Of a stretch of DNA of 64,000 nucleotides, positions 63,480 through 64,000 are shown piece by piece; the stretch's first letter is position 1, and the number at the start of each line of letters is the position of its first letter. The notes beneath the pieces are model-generated. The model worked only from the letters and a program-made list of their open reading frames with translations. It was not told the DNA's origin and ran no database searches. This DNA comes from Phoronis australis. Taxonomy: Eukaryota > Phoronida > Phoronidae. The DNA is taken from contig NMRA01000405.1 in assembly GCA_002633005.1 (NCBI GenBank), positions 82,702-146,701 on the forward strand, read 5' to 3'. Made by a program: the position numbers and the translations under genes.

Positions 63480-64000
63480 TGAGTTACCTAGCTTGTTTTC
63501 TTGCTCATCATCAATGTTTACGCTCATTAGTGTGTAGTGAAAGTTGACAGACATGCCTTGAAAGAGTGCCAAAAGGGTTTGTGTGCTTTGTTTTTTTTGT
63601 CAAGCCCCTATCTGATTTCTGGAAGTTAGATTCTACACATTCCCCAACAATATTGATGTGTCGACTCTTCGAGGAGTGCTGTGTTTGTGTGAAAGGTTAT
63701 CTTTGGTCTACAATAAAAATTAAAATTGCCAGTTTACTTTTTATTAAGCGGGAAATTTTTAACAGCGGGTCATCAATGATTCGATGCACTATGAAAGGTT
63801 TACTTCGGTGCCATCGGAGTTATTGGCTGGTGTCACTGTCTATAACAGTATGTGTTTGGGAAACCCTTTGATGTTGTTTTATTCAAATTGTGGTCATTCT
63901 GACCATCTAAAGATTTCATTAACCATCACTTCGATATTCCTGAGAATCAACAAGTGATAAATAGAGTGTCTGCTAAGTTAAACTACCAGAGCTGGTCTGA
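63480..64000. other. No recognised feature
   Basis: The 101-codon plus frame at 63566-63871 has no splice borders and an ordinary composition. I see nothing supportable. Confidence 0.35.

Noticed and set aside
1-64000. CRISPR arrays, operons, bacterial promoters or terminators
   Set aside because: Tandem repeats here lack regular spacers, coding density is that of an animal intron-rich region, and splice signals and SINEs show the DNA is eukaryotic.

Overview
This is intron-rich, repeat-rich animal nuclear DNA, about 40% G+C by eye. It has no operons, no dense ORFs and no long intact transposon genes. What it does have is short spliced exons with GT/AG borders, RNA polymerase III-type SINEs with target-site duplications, several miniature inverted-repeat transposon families and minisatellites. 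The mix of TIR families, a HIRAN-like transposon domain and hammerhead-like motifs points to a marine invertebrate (lancelet, hemichordate, mollusc or cnidarian). The sequence alone does not let me choose among these. One undetermined base (41753) suggests a draft assembly.

Layout. 1-8.3 kb: mostly repeats. These include a TIR element with a domain relic (1152-2058), a degenerate array with a period near 700 bp (2700-4620), a small inverted-repeat element (6265-6510) and downstream intron. 8.3-9.5 kb: two phase-matched exons of a minus-strand gene encoding an unnamed protein with a conserved-looking N terminus, an acidic/Pro/Ser linker with a SUMO-type site, and an Arg-Gly-rich segment. 11.5-16 kb: a perfect hairpin, a TIR element, a broken coding-like block, a 195-bp duplication and a G+C-rich 65-bp minisatellite. 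16.3-16.7 kb: a probable promoter and first exon, plus strand.

16.7-64 kb: best read as one long plus-strand gene with very large introns. Three small exons (36653-36681, 41463-41505, 49606-49656) have good splice sites and mutually compatible open phases. An ATG-bearing exon at 20497 and an exon at 52258 are good additions, and several weaker candidates are listed separately. I could not name the product. The introns hold nearly all the other features: three copies of the domain-carrying TIR family, two SINEs with TSDs, two copies each of two further TIR families, multi-copy unclassified repeats, several tandem arrays, a 230-bp fold-back palindrome and a Penelope-like hammerhead motif.

The most interesting signals are: a TIR transposon family carrying a decayed HIRAN-like domain in all three copies; a SINE whose target-site duplication appears to have been amplified into a nine-unit 13-bp minisatellite; a transposon whose empty site can be read from a tandem repeat it interrupted, giving a 9-bp TSD; and a fold-back palindrome whose two arms each carry a near-hammerhead core.
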